A stretch of DNA of 6,771 bases. It comes from Microcaldota archaeon. GTDB lineage: Archaea > Micrarchaeota > Micrarchaeia > Burarchaeales > Burarchaeaceae. The notes under the pieces are model-generated. The model saw only the letters and a list, made by a program, of their open reading frames with translations, made no database searches and was not told the DNA's origin. The position numbers were made by a program, and so were the translations under genes. The DNA lies in assembly GCA_003660965.1 (NCBI GenBank), contig QMVF01000042.1:1-6771 (forward strand). Reading direction: 5' to 3'. How positions within the stretch are numbered: position 1 is the stretch's first letter; each line of letters begins with the position of its first letter. Shown here piece by piece: positions 1 to 4,309 of the stretch.

Positions 1-919
1 GCGAAATTCCAGTAGCCGGCATTTGCTTTGAACCATACAGCCCAATCAAATTATCATACCTTCCCCCAGCTGCAATTGAACCCACCTCCTTGCCAGCGCT
101 GATTTCAAACACCGGGCCGGTGTAGTAGTCAAGCCCGCGCACCAGCGAGAGGTCGAATTCAGCTTCCACACCATAATCCTTCAAACAGTCTAAAATTTCG
201 CGCAGCTCCTTCACCCCCTCATTCGGAAATTCCTTTTCTGCATATTCCAACTTCTTTTCATTCGAACCTTTGAGCTCCACAACCTTCATAATTGCATCAA
301 TCTCTCCAGGTCCCAGGCCCAATTTGCGCAACTCCTCAACCACCACTTGCTTTCCCTGCCTGTCCAATTTATCAAGAGCTCTGAAAATTTCAGTAGCGCC
401 TGCCTTCAGACCTAGCTTTGCAAACATTGCATCCAAAAGTTTCCGATTATTCAGTCTGATTCTGCATTCCTTTAGTCCAACTGCCTGTAGGGCTTCCAAA
501 GCGCAGGCTAGCACCTCGGCTTCGCACTCCATACTCTCGCTTCCCACTATATCTATATCTGCCTGGTAGAATTCCCTGAACCTGCCCTTCTGAGGCTCCT
601 CATGCCTCCACACGCGCGATATATGATAGCGCTTGAATGGAAGAGGTAAGTCTGAATTGGATGCCGCAAGCCTTGCCAAGGGCACGGTCAAATCAAACCT
701 CAAGCCCAGCCGCTCGCCCTCGCCCACTTTGAATATTTGCTTCCTCACTTCCTCCCCGCTCTTCTTCTCAAGCACCTCAAGCTCCTCAAATGCAGGAGTT
801 TCAACAGGCTCATAGCCATATTTTCTGAAAACTCCCCGCACGCTATCCAGCAGCTCCTCTAGCTGCATCGCTTTCTCAGGCATTAAATCCCGCGTGCCCC
901 GCGGAGTCTGGTATGGCAT
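1..919 (-). CDS. hisS: Histidyl-tRNA synthetase (HisRS), 3' end cut off by the window
   Basis: Class II aminoacyl-tRNA synthetase that charges tRNA-His with histidine using ATP in the cytoplasm. The minus-strand frame is open from ATG at 919 to the window edge and gives 306 residues of an expected 410-430, so part of the catalytic core and the C-terminal anticodon-binding domain lie outside. Visible landmarks: N-terminal MPYQTPRGTRDLMP; motif 2 around residues 98-119, including SRVWRHEEPQKGRFREFYQ with its ATP-binding Arg; the HisRS signature LVRGLDYYTG at 259-268; and GGRYDNLIG at 285-293, followed by PATGIS. The start is the first ATG after an in-frame TAG about 15 bases upstream, and no Shine-Dalgarno is visible. 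A TATA-like stretch about 30 bases upstream suggests a nearly leaderless mRNA. Thioredoxin lies 49 bases upstream on the same strand. The identification is very secure. Confidence 0.97.
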   Translation of the reverse strand, partial: MPYQTPRGTRDLMPEKAMQLEELLDSVRGVFRKYGYEPVETPAFEELEVLEKKSGEEVRKQIFKVGEGERLGLRFDLTVPLARLAASNSDLPLPFKRYHISRVWRHEEPQKGRFREFYQADIDIVGSESMECEAEVLACALEALQAVGLKECRIRLNNRKLLDAMFAKLGLKAGATEIFRALDKLDRQGKQVVVEELRKLGLGPGEIDAIMKVVELKGSNEKKLEYAEKEFPNEGVKELREILDCLKDYGVEAEFDLSLVRGLDYYTGPVFEISAGKEVGSIAAGGRYDNLIGLYGSKQMPATGIS

Positions 920-944
920 TTGAATCAAAAACTAGATGCGCGTC

Positions 945-959
945 CCATTATTAATAACT
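945..959 (-). promoter_or_regulatory. Probable TATA promoter of hisS
   Basis: On the minus strand this AT-rich stretch reads AGTTATTAATAATGG and lies about 28-40 bases upstream of the hisS ATG. That is the distance expected for an archaeal TATA box driving a leaderless transcript. It sits between the thioredoxin stop and hisS, so hisS can have its own promoter even if some read-through from thioredoxin occurs. Assigned from position and composition only. Confidence 0.4.
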
Positions 960-968
960 ATTGATTGC

Positions 969-1289
969 CTAAAGATTCTTCTGAATCCAGTCTCTCAGGT
1001 CGGCCTCAGGCGCAGCTCCAATTTTGGAATCCACCGGCTTTCCTCCTTTGAAAAGCATGAGAGTTGGAATGCTCATTATGTTGAACTGCTGTGCCAACTC
1101 CTGCTGCTCGTCTACATTGACCTTTACGAACTTTGCCTTTCCCTTGTAGCTCGCATCCTCTTCCAGCTTGTCGATTATGGGGCCGAGCATTCTGCATGGG
1201 CCGCACCAGGGGGCCCAGAAATCGACGAGCACGAGCATATTTGACTTCAGAACTTCATTCTCAAAGTTATCCTTTGTACCAACCATCAT
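969..1289 (-). CDS. trxA: Thioredoxin with CGPC active site
   Basis: Small cytoplasmic dithiol-disulfide oxidoreductase that reduces protein disulfides and is itself re-reduced by a thioredoxin reductase. About 106 residues, the normal thioredoxin length, with the fold markers in order: VDFWAPWCGPCRM (redox Cys pair CGPC), a KVNVDEQQELAQQFNI segment, the cis-proline loop SIPTLMLFKGG, and the C-terminal helix ADLRDWIQKNL. Several starts lie close together: GTG 1298, ATG 1295, ATG 1289 and ATG 1286. I prefer ATG 1289 because GGTGA at 1295-1299 is a Shine-Dalgarno about 5 bases before it, and because the family N-terminus begins near VGTKDNFENEVL. The gene is followed by hisS in the same direction after a 49-base gap. 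An AT-rich promoter lies at about 1325-1339. The family is certain, the exact start is not. Confidence 0.95.
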   Translation of the reverse strand: MMVGTKDNFENEVLKSNMLVLVDFWAPWCGPCRMLGPIIDKLEEDASYKGKAKFVKVNVDEQQELAQQFNIMSIPTLMLFKGGKPVDSKIGAAPEADLRDWIQKNL

Positions 1290-1324
1290 CCTCATCACCG
1301 CCTGCCATGCAGTTGAATGCCATG

Positions 1325-1339
1325 TATTAAATTAATATA
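1325..1339 (-). promoter_or_regulatory. Probable TATA promoter of thioredoxin
   Basis: The minus strand reads TATATTAATTTAATA here, about 36-50 bases upstream of the preferred thioredoxin start. It would place transcription start a short distance before the Shine-Dalgarno GGTGA. It separates thioredoxin from the tandem repeat region at 1351-1528. Confidence 0.4.
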
Positions 1340-1350
1340 GTTCATCAGCC

Positions 1351-1400
1351 GTAAAGGAGGTGTCGGAACTTGGTTTCTAAGGGAGGTCTTAGGAACCGTA
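1351..1400. repeat. Diverged leading units of the 32-bp tandem repeat
   Basis: The segment begins GTAAAGGAGG and later reads GGGAGGTCTTAGGAACCGTA. These match parts of the 32-bp unit that follows (GTAAAGGGAG and GGGAGTTCTTAAAAGAACCGTA) with substitutions and a 2-base shortening. It contains its own inverted repeat: arms 1372-1381 and 1388-1397, ten base pairs with one G.T wobble, around the loop GGAGGT. The arms have kept complementarity although their sequence differs from the other units, which hints that the hairpin matters or arose by a palindrome-copying process. Confidence 0.55.
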
Positions 1401-1528
1401 GGCAAGTAAAGGGAGTTCTTAAAAGAACCGTAGGCAAGTAAAGGGAGTTCTTAAAAGAACCGTAGGCAAGTAAAGGGAGTTCTTAAAAGAACCGTAGGCA
1501 AGTAAAGGGAGTTCTTAAAAGAACCGTA
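1401..1528. repeat. Four identical 32-bp tandem repeats, each with a palindrome
   Basis: Units start at 1401, 1433, 1465 and 1497 with an exact 32-base period and no base differences among the four. Each unit reads GGCAAGTAAAGGGA followed by the inverted repeat GTTCTT-AA-AAGAAC and then CGTA. There are no spacers, so this is not a CRISPR array, and 32 is not a multiple of three, so it is not a repeated peptide. The core TTCTTAAAAG resembles an archaeal TATA box and is preceded by a purine-rich AAAGGGAG. The last copy lies just before the tRNA-Leu gene, so the array may be an amplified promoter or protein-binding element. Perfect identity indicates recent expansion or ongoing homogenisation. 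Confidence 0.9.
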
Positions 1529-1538
1529 GGTTCTTTTA
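1516..1538 (+). promoter_or_regulatory. Hairpin ending the repeat array, abutting the tRNA 5' end; includes TATA-like box
   Basis: The end of the last repeat unit and the following bases form a near-perfect inverted repeat: 1516-1525 pairs with 1529-1538 (ten pairs) around the loop GTA. It ends exactly one base before mature tRNA position 1. The TATA-like TTCTTAAAAG at 1512-1521 is centred about 22 bases before the tRNA, so transcription would start very near the mature 5' end. Whether the inverted repeat works as DNA or as RNA cannot be told from sequence. Confidence 0.4.
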
Positions 1539-1562
1539 GCAGGGGTTGCGGAGCCTGGTCAA

Positions 1563-1610
1563 TAACCTTTTCTTTCTTCCAAGAAAGAAAACGTTAACGA
1601 AAAGAAAGAA
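1563..1610. repeat. Palindromic A/T-rich element, copy 1 (inside tRNA intron 1)
   Basis: Pattern: TAAC, then C, a T-rich arm, a 2-base turn, the complementary A-rich arm, then the palindrome CGTTAACG (1592-1599) and a further purine run AAAAGAAAGAA. The copy at 1791-1837 has the same order of parts with slightly different arm sequence. Both keep TAACC at the left, the unpaired C opposite C, and the exact CGTTAACG. The shared order, not just composition, is what supports a common origin. Confidence 0.7.
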
Positions 1611-1622
1611 CAGTTTGACCAA
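1563..1622 (+). other. tRNA intron 1 (60 nt, D-arm, about position 21/22)
   Basis: The predicted cleavage fits the archaeal bulge-helix-bulge rule. Exon GGTC (1557-1560) pairs with intron GACC (1617-1620). The 5' bulge AAT (1561-1563) and 3' bulge AAA (1621-1623) are each cut after their second base, which restores GGTCAA-ACGC. The outer and inner flanking helices are weak, so this is a relaxed form of the motif. The body is an A/T-rich palindrome: TAAC, a C.C mismatch and 11 perfect pairs (1568-1578 with 1581-1591) around a CC turn, then CGTTAACG and a purine tail AAAAGAAAGAA that could compete for the same pyrimidine arm. The same design occurs at 1791-1837. Confidence 0.88.
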
Positions 1623-1631
1623 ACGCGCCAG

Positions 1632-1685
1632 GAAGCCTTTTTGGAAAAAGGCTTCAGCCAAAACTTTCTGAAGAGGCAAGGCGAA
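1632..1685 (+). other. tRNA intron 2 (54 nt, anticodon stem, about position 30/31)
   Basis: Exon CGCC (1626-1629) pairs with intron GGCG (1680-1683). The 5' bulge AGG (1630-1632) and 3' bulge AAA (1684-1686), each cut after the second base, join CCAG to A and rebuild the anticodon stem CCAGA/TCTGG. GCCT (1635-1638) can pair with AGGC (1674-1677) as an inner helix. Alternatively 1633-1642 forms a perfect 10-bp hairpin with 1645-1654. A second inverted repeat, CTTCAG (1652-1657) with CTGAAG (1668-1673), overlaps it. The position is not the canonical 37/38 site. Confidence 0.88.
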
Positions 1686-1723
1686 ACTCAAGATCTGGTC
1701 TCTTAGGAGTTCGCAGGTTCGAA

Positions 1724-1776
1724 TGGCCCTTTTCCGCCTTCGGCGCAAAAGCGCCAGCGGAAAATCGCACTGAAAA
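1724..1776 (+). other. tRNA intron 3 (53 nt, T-loop, about position 59/60)
   Basis: This is the cleanest of the three splice motifs. The outer helix is the T-stem itself (GCAGG 1713-1717 with CCTGC 1778-1782). The central helix is TTCG (1718-1721) with TGAA (1771-1774), including one G.U pair. Both bulges are AAT (1722-1724 and 1775-1777), and each is cut after the second base to restore TTCGAAT-CCTGC. The intron body is a two-tier hairpin: TTTTCCGC (1730-1737) with GCGGAAAA (1757-1764), and inside it GGCGC (1742-1746) with GCGCC (1751-1755) around an AAAA loop. It is much more GC-rich than intron 1 and is not related to it by sequence. Confidence 0.88.
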
Positions 1777-1790
1777 TCCTGCCCCCTGCA

Positions 1791-1837
1791 TTAACCTTTT
1801 TCTTTTTAGAAAAGAAAAACGTTAACGAAAAAGAAAA
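1791..1837. repeat. Palindromic A/T-rich element, copy 2 (between tRNA-Leu and mnmA)
   Basis: TTAAC (1791-1795), C.C mismatch, TTTTTCTTTT (1797-1806), turn TAG, AAAAGAAAAA (1810-1819), mismatch C, GTTAA (1821-1825): 15 pairs around a 3-base turn. It continues into CGTTAACG (1820-1827) and AAAAAGAAAA (1828-1837), which can also pair with the T-rich arm. It begins at the base after the tRNA discriminator and ends one base before the mnmA stop codon, filling the whole convergent gap. Confidence 0.75.
1797..1837. terminator. Likely bidirectional T-tract terminator between tRNA-Leu and mnmA
   Basis: Archaeal RNA polymerase stops at T-runs in the non-template strand. The plus strand offers TTTTTCTTTTT just after tRNA-Leu. 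The minus strand offers TTTTCTTTTT just after the mnmA stop and a second such run farther on. The symmetric element would therefore serve both convergent genes. The function is inferred from position and composition. Confidence 0.5.
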
Positions 1838-1838
1838 C

Positions 1839-2921
1839 CTATTTCACTTCCTCAATCATTCCGCCGCCTAAACAAACATCTCCTTTGTAGAATGCACAGA
1901 GCTGGCCCGGGGTGAGCATCTCCTGCGCTCTTTTGAAAACAACCTTTGCCTTGCCCTGCTCCGGGGGGTGCAGTGTTGCCTTACTTGGTTTCTGCTTGCT
2001 CCTCACTTGCGCTAGGATTTCAACCTTCTTCTTTGGTGCCTGACTCGAGATAAAATGCACTTGGCTGAGCATCATTTGCTTTTTCAAAAGCGCCTTTCGA
2101 TTTCGAGTTACTATGAGTTTGTTTTTGGGAACATCAAATGCTTTTACATAATATTTGTATGGCAGGTTCAGCCTCTTGCTCTGGCCTATGGTGTATAGGT
2201 GCAACCCCTTATGCCTTCCCAAAAATTTCCCGCTCTCATCAATAATTTTTCCAGGCTTCCTTCCAATCCGCTCCTCCAAATAGTGCGGAAGCGCGGCTCC
2301 TGCCACGAAGCATAGGTTCTGGCTTTGCTTCCTCTTCGTAAGGTATGCAAGGCCTTTTCGTTTCGCAATTTTCAAAATCTGCTTTTTCGTATATTCACCA
2401 AGCGGGAACTTCGTTTTCGCAAGCCACTCCTGAGTCAAGAATGCGAGGCCGTAGCTCTGGTCCTTTCCCTTATCTTTCGCCCTCATCAGCTCCGCCCTTC
2501 TGCTTTTCCTGTTCAACCTAACTCGCGCATAATGGCCAGTAGTCACATACTCAATTCCATGCGCGTGAGCCCACTCGAACAGCTTTTTGAACTTCAACTG
2601 CCTATTACAGATTACGCACGGATTTGGGGTTCGCGCACTTTTGAGTTCATTTACAAAATAGTCCATAACCGAACACTCAAATTCCCTTCTTACATCATAA
2701 ACATGATGCTCCGCTCCGAATTTTTTGCAAACTCGTTTAGCGATGCGAAGCGATTTATCAGTACAGCACGCATTCTCGCGCATTCTATTGCGCTCGCTCT
2801 CCCAAACCGGCAGCTTTAGCGAGACTCCAACAGGCTTCCAGCCCTTCTGCTTGAGCAAAATTAGTGCAATTGAGGAATCCACTCCGCCAGACATCCCAAC
2901 TACTATCTGCTTGCTCTTCAT
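1839..2921 (-). CDS. mnmA: tRNA-specific 2-thiouridylase MnmA
   Basis: ATP-dependent enzyme that adenylates and then thiolates U34 at C2 in tRNAs such as those for Lys, Glu and Gln, which improves wobble decoding. It has 360 residues, normal for the family. PP-loop SGGVDSS at residues 11-17 binds ATP. The RTPNPCVICNRQLKF block at 97-111 carries the first catalytic Cys (C105, with a neighbouring C102), TTGHYAR is at 127-133, KDQSYGLAFL at 153-162, and SQNLCFVAG at 200-208 carries the second catalytic Cys (C204). The GRHKGLHLYTIGQSKRL block follows at 235-251, then the C-terminal beta-barrel domain. The start ATG lies 5 bases after the stop of the Lrp-type gene, with GAGGT at 2931-2935 as Shine-Dalgarno, so the two are probably co-transcribed. 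MnmA is mainly bacterial and organellar, whereas most archaea use Ncs6/TtuA-type enzymes, so lateral origin is plausible. Confidence 0.93.
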   Translation of the reverse strand: MKSKQIVVGMSGGVDSSIALILLKQKGWKPVGVSLKLPVWESERNRMRENACCTDKSLRIAKRVCKKFGAEHHVYDVRREFECSVMDYFVNELKSARTPNPCVICNRQLKFKKLFEWAHAHGIEYVTTGHYARVRLNRKSRRAELMRAKDKGKDQSYGLAFLTQEWLAKTKFPLGEYTKKQILKIAKRKGLAYLTKRKQSQNLCFVAGAALPHYLEERIGRKPGKIIDESGKFLGRHKGLHLYTIGQSKRLNLPYKYYVKAFDVPKNKLIVTRNRKALLKKQMMLSQVHFISSQAPKKKVEILAQVRSKQKPSKATLHPPEQGKAKVVFKRAQEMLTPGQLCAFYKGDVCLGGGMIEEVK

Positions 2922-2926
2922 CTCGC

Positions 2927-3907
2927 TCAGACCTCGCTTATTATTCTCTTAAAGCCAGGAGTCCATTCATCGGTTTTCATTAGTGCGGATTCGACATTTC
3001 TTATAACTTGCGGGAATTGAGCTTTCATTTCATTTATTATCTTATAATATTCATGGTAGTTGTTTACCACGAACTCAGGCTCCAGATTCCAAATATCCCG
3101 AATGAAGTATTGTGTATTTGGAAGGGAGGAAACGTAGGCAAGCACCTTCCTCTGATCCTCTTTAGTATATCTATCCAAATGTACAATTGCCTTGTAAAAC
3201 TCAAGCCCGAGCCTGCTATGGTCCACACCTATTCTATATTGTATTATAACTCTCTCCCGCTCCATTCTTTCCAGCCTGCTCGCAACCCTGCTCGGAGTAG
3301 ATTTCACCCCCGCAGCCAATTTCGTAATTGGTATGCGCGCATCATTTACTATCATGCTTAGAATTGCTCTGTCCAATGAATCCAATTTGACATTTGCTAT
3401 CCCACCCGCAAATTCCGTTGGGGGTGAAATCTTGTCAGTAAAATACATCTTCGGGTACTGCTTTACGTCTATGAGCATCCCCCAGTCCCGCTTCACGATT
3501 ATCCTGCCGAATTTTGAAATCAATCTGTTCTTCAATTCATAAAAATCGTAATCTGACTTGGTATAGACCGCAAATATGAGGTCCCATGCTCCATCGCACT
3601 CGCCCATCCAGTAAACTATTCCGGAGGTGCGCAAATAGTCAAGCAATTTTTTCTTATCAGAGGGTACATTCCTCAGCTGGAAGTACAGCTTGTAAAGCTT
3701 GTAGCCCATCTTGTGCGGGTTGATGGCTGCATTGAAGCCCGTTATAACTCCCTCCTCCACAAGCCTTCTAATTCTGTACTCCACACTCTGCCTTGATTTT
3801 CTGGCAAGCCGTGCCAGCCTCTTCATGGGCACGCGGCAGTTCTTATCAAGCTCCGCTAGTATCACTCGGTCTGCTTTGTCCAGCTTAATTCCCTTTATTT
3901 CAACCAT
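2927..3907 (-). CDS. Tandem-duplicated Lrp/AsnC-family transcription regulator
   Basis: A DNA-binding regulator of 326 residues, about twice a normal Lrp (about 150). It contains two full modules. The first winged helix-turn-helix is at 9-60 (LDKADRVILAELDKNCRVPMKRLARLA...), followed by a RAM-like ligand and assembly domain at about 70-145. The second helix-turn-helix is at 174-225 (LDSLDRAILSMIVNDARIPITKLA...), with a second RAM-like domain at about 235-310. The modules are clearly diverged, so the duplication is old. A single chain may act as a built-in dimer. The start ATG at 3907 has a TATA element (TTTTTAAA on the minus strand, 3938-3945) about 30 bases upstream, so the leader is very short. 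The gene runs directly into mnmA (5-base gap). The ligand and targets are not visible from sequence. Autoregulation is typical of the family, and an inverted repeat overlaps the promoter. Confidence 0.88.
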   Translation of the reverse strand: MVEIKGIKLDKADRVILAELDKNCRVPMKRLARLARKSRQSVEYRIRRLVEEGVITGFNAAINPHKMGYKLYKLYFQLRNVPSDKKKLLDYLRTSGIVYWMGECDGAWDLIFAVYTKSDYDFYELKNRLISKFGRIIVKRDWGMLIDVKQYPKMYFTDKISPPTEFAGGIANVKLDSLDRAILSMIVNDARIPITKLAAGVKSTPSRVASRLERMERERVIIQYRIGVDHSRLGLEFYKAIVHLDRYTKEDQRKVLAYVSSLPNTQYFIRDIWNLEPEFVVNNYHEYYKIINEMKAQFPQVIRNVESALMKTDEWTPGFKRIISEV

Positions 3908-3928
3908 GGCCGCCTGAGCATTATTTCA

Positions 3929-3951
3929 GAGGGTGGGTTTAAAAATCCCTC
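3929..3951 (-). promoter_or_regulatory. TATA promoter of the Lrp-type gene inside an inverted repeat
   Basis: GAGGG (3929-3933) and CCCTC (3947-3951) are inverted copies 13 bases apart and enclose TTTAAAAA (3938-3945), the best TATA box for the gene starting at 3907. A factor bound to the inverted repeat would cover the TATA box, which fits autorepression by the Lrp-type product. A second imperfect palindrome, TTTTAGCTGAAAA, lies upstream at 3966-3978. Five-base arms can occur by chance. Confidence 0.35.
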
Positions 3952-3991
3952 ACATTTTTTTTGCATTTTAGCTGAAAATCAAGATAGAATC

Positions 3992-4277
3992 ATGATAGTT
4001 GCTCAAATTCTAGTGCTAATTTTGATATTCTTGAGTTGAGCTATTTCTGGCAGGGTGAAGTTCATGAGCGGCGACCGCAAGGTGCTCCGCTGCCCAGGCA
4101 ATGATACCCTGAAAGAAAAAATCGGGCGAAATACGGCTGAAACGCGATGAACGAAGCAAGAGGTACGAGGGCATGTACAACAACAGCTGCCCACCCAAAG
4201 AGAACAAATCATTCCCAGAGAATTTCTTTGATGATGTTAAGCGCGCAGTTTTGGAAGTACTGCACATTCCAAATTGA
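3992..4277 (+). pseudogene. Small membrane-anchored protein gene, apparently broken (in-frame stop plus frameshift)
   Basis: Not recognised as a known family. From ATG 3992 the frame encodes a hydrophobic segment MIVAQILVLILIFLS and then TGA at 4037-4039. The same frame continues as AISGRVKFMSGDRKVLRC PGNDTLKEK to about 4120. After the A6 run at 4116-4121 the neighbouring frame carries on with charged sequence, including KRYEGMYNNSCPPKE and FFDDVKRAVLEVLHIPN, to TGA at 4275-4277. Dropping one A from the run joins the last two parts as TLKEKSGEIRLKRDERSKRYEG. GTG 4055 or ATG 4064 could be the real start of a protein of about 70 residues, in which case only the frameshift is a defect. The coding character is judged from residue composition and codon look. 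It may be a decaying gene, a sequencing error in a homopolymer, or two tiny ORFs. Confidence 0.4.
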
Positions 4278-4285
4278 TTTTTAAC
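4278..4285 (+). promoter_or_regulatory. TATA box of the histidine-phosphatase gene
   Basis: TTTTTAAC lies 25-32 bases before ATG 4310, the spacing expected for a leaderless archaeal transcript. No Shine-Dalgarno is seen before that ATG. The same T-run directly follows the stop of the small frameshifted gene and could also end its transcript. Confidence 0.5.
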
Positions 4286-4309
4286 CTTTGACGCTAACAG
4301 CCTTCTGCA

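Larger units (their letters stand above)
1539..1790 (+). tRNA. tRNA-Leu (anticodon CAA) interrupted by three introns
   Basis: Four exons, 1539-1562, 1623-1631, 1686-1723 and 1777-1790, join to an 85-nt type II tRNA. Acceptor stem GCAGGGG (1539-1545) pairs with CCCCTGC (1783-1789), and the discriminator is A1790. D-stem GCG (1548-1550) pairs with CGC (1624-1626), with GG in the D-loop at 1557-1558. Anticodon stem CCAG plus A1686 pairs with TCTGG (1694-1698), with loop CTCAAGA and anticodon CAA at 1689-1691, which reads UUG. The long variable arm CTCTTAGGAG is at 1700-1709. T-stem GCAGG (1713-1717) pairs with CCTGC (1778-1782), with T-loop TTCGAA plus T1777. The discriminator A and long variable arm are Leu features. 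CCA is not encoded. The introns lie at about positions 21/22, 30/31 and 59/60. Standard tRNA finders could easily miss or misjudge it. The gene runs opposite to its protein-coding neighbours. Confidence 0.93.

Noticed and set aside
1351..1528. CRISPR array
   Set aside because: The units are contiguous with no variable spacers, the whole 32-bp period is identical, and no cas gene is nearby.
1536..1748. 70-residue minus-strand open frame
   Set aside because: It lies across the tRNA-Leu exons and introns. The tRNA explains the sequence, and the peptide looks like low-complexity noise.
2325..2819. 164-residue plus-strand open frame
   Set aside because: It is antisense to mnmA, whose complete motif set is on the other strand. 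Its composition is that of a shadow frame.
4037..4039. TGA as a selenocysteine codon or a recoded Trp codon
   Set aside because: TGA is used as a normal stop elsewhere in the window (the Lrp-type and phosphatase genes), and no selenoprotein context is visible.
4050..4110. Riboswitch suggested by AGGGT pairing with ACCCT
   Set aside because: The pairing is a single short arm over a long span inside a stretch that reads as protein-coding, and no known riboswitch core is present.
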